Shown here piece by piece: positions 25,656-28,007 of a stretch of 28,007 bases of DNA (the first letter of the stretch is position 1; every line of letters starts with the position of its first letter). Source of the DNA: DATKXO01 sp035528995 (lineage in GTDB: Bacteria > Planctomycetota > Phycisphaerae > UBA1845); the NCBI GenBank assembly GCA_035528995.1, contig DATKXO010000172.1:1-28007 (forward strand). Direction: 5' to 3'. Position numbers and translations under genes: made by a program. Below the pieces are notes generated by a model. That model saw only the letters and a list, made by a program, of their open reading frames with translations, did not search any database and was not told where the DNA came from.

Positions 25656-27212
25656 ATGAACCGAGGTTTTCACGAAGCCCGCGTGGTGCGTCGAATAGTC
25701 ACCTTGTCGCTGTGGGCTCTAATGTCGGTCAGCGCGGGCTGTGCCGGGCCCTGGTCTGCTGACGTCGGGCTGGCCCTGTCCAAAGCCGGCAAGAACCGGC
25801 CGGAGCTGGAGCGCGTGATCGAGCACTATCGCCGCAAGGGCGACCCGCAGAAGCTCGAGGCGGCCGAGTTCCTGATCTCGAACATGCCCGGCCACGGCTA
25901 CACGGTCACCGCACTGTACGATGCCGAGAAGAACGAGATCGAGTTCGACGCTCTGGATTACGACAGTTTCGCGCAGGCCCGGGACGCGCTGGAGGCCCTG
26001 GAAGAAGAGCACGGCGAGCTGGATTTCAAGCGCAAACGGTTTGACGAAGACCTGGAGACGATCACGGCGGACGACCTGATCGAGAACATCGACCTCGCCT
26101 TCCGAGCCTGGCGCGAGAAGCCCTGGGCGCAGAACCTGTCGTTCGAGGCCTTCTGCCAGTACATCCTTCCCTACCGGGGCAGCAACGAGCCGGTGAACTC
26201 GACCCGCCTCAGCTGTATGAACCGGTACGCCGACCTGCCGGCCAGGCTGGAGAACCCGCAGGATTCGCAGGAGGCGGCCGAGTTGATCCAACGCGACGTC
26301 GGCGAGTGGGTGCGCTTCAGCGATCTGTACTACCTGCACCCGACCGATCAGAGCTTCGACCAGATGAACGAGCGCCGGCTGGGCCGCTGCGAGGACATCA
26401 CCAACATGATGATGTACGCCATGCGGGCCAACGCCATCGCCTCGGCGTCCGACTACACGCCGTTCTGGGCCGACCGCGACAACAACCACGCCTGGCAGGT
26501 GATCCTCGACGCCGAGGGTCGGGGCAAGGCCGGGCTTTCCAACCGGGCCGCGAAAATCTACCGGAAGACCTACGCCGTCCAGAAGGACAGCCTGGGCTAT
26601 CAGAAGAAGGACGACGAGAAGGTCCCGCGATGGCTGGCGGGGCGGAACTACATGGATGTGACCTCGCAGTACATGGAGACCACCGACGCCACCGTTCGGC
26701 TCACCGCGGCGAAGCCGAAGGGGGCGCGATTCGCCTACATCTGCGTCTTCAACGGCGGCGATTGGCAGGCCATCCACTGGGGCGAGCTCGAGGGTGACCG
26801 GGTCACCTTCACCGACATGGGGCGCAACATCGCGTATCTTCCGGCCTACTACGAGAAGGAGGAACTCGTCCCGGCCGGCCCGCCGTTCATCCTGACCAGC
26901 GAGGGTGACATCGACACGCTCGACGGGCACGAGGGCTCGCCGCTGACGATCGAGCTGACCGCCACCACGCCGGAAACCCCCGACGCCGACACGCGCATCG
27001 ATCGGCCGATGATCGTGGTGAAGCCGGGCGTGACGTACGAGCTGTTCGTGTGGAACCTCGGCTGGCAATCGCTGGGCAAGCAGGCGGCCGGTGAGCAGCC
27101 GGTGTCGTTCGAGTCGGTGCCGGGCGGGCGGTTGCTGTGGCTGGTCGAGGAGGATTCCCGCCGGCTGGAGCGGATCTTCACCATCGAGGACGGCAAGCAG
27201 GTCTGGTGGTGA
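25656..27212 (+). CDS. Transglutaminase-like lipoprotein or exported protein
   Basis: A 518-aa protein with an N-terminal hydrophobic export segment ending in VSAGC (Cys29; the lipobox is not ideal). The middle carries a transglutaminase/protease-like core: Cys245 in GRCEDITNMMMY, His278 in NNHAWQV and Asp334 in YMDVTSQY, the order and spacing of the Cys-His-Asp triad. A coiled, charged helical region (about 80-170) comes before it. Two beta-rich domains follow (about 345-518). Proteins of this kind are common in glycan-utilisation loci of Bacteroidetes and relatives, where their role is not settled: peptide/glycopeptide cleavage, isopeptide chemistry or binding are all possible. GAGGAGG 8 bases before the ATG fixes the start. 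It follows the kinase gene by 55 bases on the same strand and probably ends that operon. Confidence 0.78.
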   Translation: MNRGFHEARVVRRIVTLSLWALMSVSAGCAGPWSADVGLALSKAGKNRPELERVIEHYRRKGDPQKLEAAEFLISNMPGHGYTVTALYDAEKNEIEFDALDYDSFAQARDALEALEEEHGELDFKRKRFDEDLETITADDLIENIDLAFRAWREKPWAQNLSFEAFCQYILPYRGSNEPVNSTRLSCMNRYADLPARLENPQDSQEAAELIQRDVGEWVRFSDLYYLHPTDQSFDQMNERRLGRCEDITNMMMYAMRANAIASASDYTPFWADRDNNHAWQVILDAEGRGKAGLSNRAAKIYRKTYAVQKDSLGYQKKDDEKVPRWLAGRNYMDVTSQYMETTDATVRLTAAKPKGARFAYICVFNGGDWQAIHWGELEGDRVTFTDMGRNIAYLPAYYEKEELVPAGPPFILTSEGDIDTLDGHEGSPLTIELTATTPETPDADTRIDRPMIVVKPGVTYELFVWNLGWQSLGKQAAGEQPVSFESVPGGRLLWLVEEDSRRLERIFTIEDGKQVWW

Positions 27213-27258
27213 GTCCGAGTTCGAGATGTCGGGTCACTCCATGGCCGCCCGGATTGCA

Positions 27259-27278
27259 CGAGCGAGAGTTCTCGCTCG
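27259..27278. terminator. Hairpin between convergent genes, probable bidirectional terminator
   Basis: Perfect 8-bp stem CGAGCGAG / CTCGCTCG with loop AGTT. It lies 46 bases after the transglutaminase-like stop and 9 bases beyond the end of the convergent PA14-domain gene, so it could end both transcripts. No long T-run flanks it. Confidence 0.55.
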
Positions 27279-27287
27279 GCACCTCGG

Positions 27288-28007
27288 TCAGTCGCCTCGT
27301 CGGCAGAGCGCCCCCTCGGGAATCGGCTTGCGGGCGATGCCCGGGCCTGAGTACTCGACCTGCAAATGCTGCGCCCCGCCGGCCTCGAACGCCGCGATCG
27401 TGATCGGGTGCGTGCCGGCCTCCAGGATGATCTGGCCTCGCTGCTCGCACGTGCTGTGCAGGCCGTCGTGATCCACCACCAGGTCATCGCCGATCCACAG
27501 CCGGCTGCCGTCGTCCGAGGTGAGGTAGAACGCGTAGACGCCGTTGGCCGGCACGCGGATGTACCCGGTGAAGCGCACGGCGAAGCCGTCGTCCCGCTTG
27601 CGAACCGCAAGGTCGGCCGTCGCCGCGGCGCCGGACGCTACGGGAGTGAGCCGGTCGAAGTCGGGCAGGCGTTGCCAGTCCCCCTCGTAGTACTCGTAGG
27701 CCAACCCGGGCGCGAGCCCCGCGACTTTCACCGGTTCGCGCGGCTGCTGCTTGACGAAGCGGTACTCCATCGTCTCGGTCGAGCGATCGTCATCCAGGAA
27801 GGTCCGCACCTTGACGACGGTTGATTCGGTGAGCTGAAGCGGGCTGGTGTACCTGGTGGACTGTTCGGACGGCTCGCTGCCATCGAGCGTGTAGCGGATT
27901 TCGCCCCGGCCGAGCGGGTTCTCCATCGCGACCTCGGCCGATTCGCTGAAGACCGTGTTTGCTGAGACACATCGCGGTGGTTCGAGGTAGTAGGTCACGC
28001 CGAGCGC
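27288..28007 (-). CDS. C-terminal part of a probable beta-hexosaminidase (GH20) with CHB_HEX_C and PA14 domains (5' truncated by the window)
   Basis: The last 239 codons are present and the frame is open to the window edge. The first residues, GVTYYLEPP, resemble the strand that follows the GH20 barrel. Then comes a chitobiase/hexosaminidase C-terminal domain (EIRYTLDGSEP and STVVKVRTFLDD). A PA14 carbohydrate-binding domain follows: FTGYIRVPANGVYAFYLTSD, DDGSRLWIGDDLVVD and the YSGPGI end. PA14 after CHB_HEX_C is a frequent tail of GH20 enzymes of Planctomycetota and Bacteroidetes, which remove terminal beta-GlcNAc or beta-GalNAc. Other hydrolases (GH29, for example) can carry the same tail, so the enzyme class is inferred from the tail and from its neighbours; the catalytic domain is not in the window. 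Confidence 0.7.
   Translation of the reverse strand, partial: ALGVTYYLEPPRCVSANTVFSESAEVAMENPLGRGEIRYTLDGSEPSEQSTRYTSPLQLTESTVVKVRTFLDDDRSTETMEYRFVKQQPREPVKVAGLAPGLAYEYYEGDWQRLPDFDRLTPVASGAAATADLAVRKRDDGFAVRFTGYIRVPANGVYAFYLTSDDGSRLWIGDDLVVDHDGLHSTCEQRGQIILEAGTHPITIAAFEAGGAQHLQVEYSGPGIARKPIPEGALCRRGD

Noticed and set aside
1..28007. CRISPR arrays, tRNA/rRNA genes, insertion sequences
   Set aside because: Looked for regularly spaced repeats, cloverleaf-like sequence and transposase motifs; none was seen.

Overview
The window is GC-rich, densely coding bacterial DNA, most likely from a member of the Planctomycetota (Phycisphaerae-like). This rests on dockerin-type EF-hand tails on exported proteins, a gingipain-type C25 peptidase, Tat-exported Gfo/Idh/MocA-fold proteins, several SSS-family symporters and CBM9/PHP and NPCBM/GH27 fusions. 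The taxonomic call is inference; no rRNA or other marker gene is present.

Layout. (1) 1-3339: the last 36 codons of a dockerin-tailed protein, a 386-base gap, then a secreted C25 (gingipain-like) peptidase with its own dockerin tail and a large nested hairpin behind it. (2) 3419-7420: a Ski2-like SF2 helicase, followed by what looks like an accessory patch: a small nuclease-like protein of unknown function and, on the other strand, a VapB45/VapC45-type toxin-antitoxin pair. (3) 7580-9074: housekeeping-like small genes (GNAT acetyltransferase, tandem ACT protein, cupin). (4) 9408-28007: a carbohydrate-use region. A PHP-domain (CehA-like) lipoprotein diverges from an SSS symporter plus exported GH2 beta-galactosidase. 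These converge on a minus-strand operon of GH109-like alpha-N-acetylgalactosaminidase, NPCBM-GH27 alpha-galactosidase and a second SSS symporter. Divergent from that operon are a sugar nucleotidyltransferase, a NahK-like anomeric N-acetylhexosamine kinase and a transglutaminase-like lipoprotein. The window closes with the 3' end of a probable GH20 beta-hexosaminidase.

Working model (inference). Exported exo-glycosidases (GH109, GH27, GH2, probable GH20) strip alpha-GalNAc, alpha-Gal, beta-Gal and beta-HexNAc from a glycan. SSS symporters import the free sugars. In the cytoplasm the NahK-like kinase makes HexNAc-1-phosphate, which the neighbouring nucleotidyltransferase activates directly to a nucleotide sugar. 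The set would suit blood-group-A/B- or mucin-like glycans or other GalNAc/Gal polymers. No fucosidase, sulfatase or nagA/nagB-type gene is in the window. No tRNA, rRNA, CRISPR array or insertion sequence was seen.
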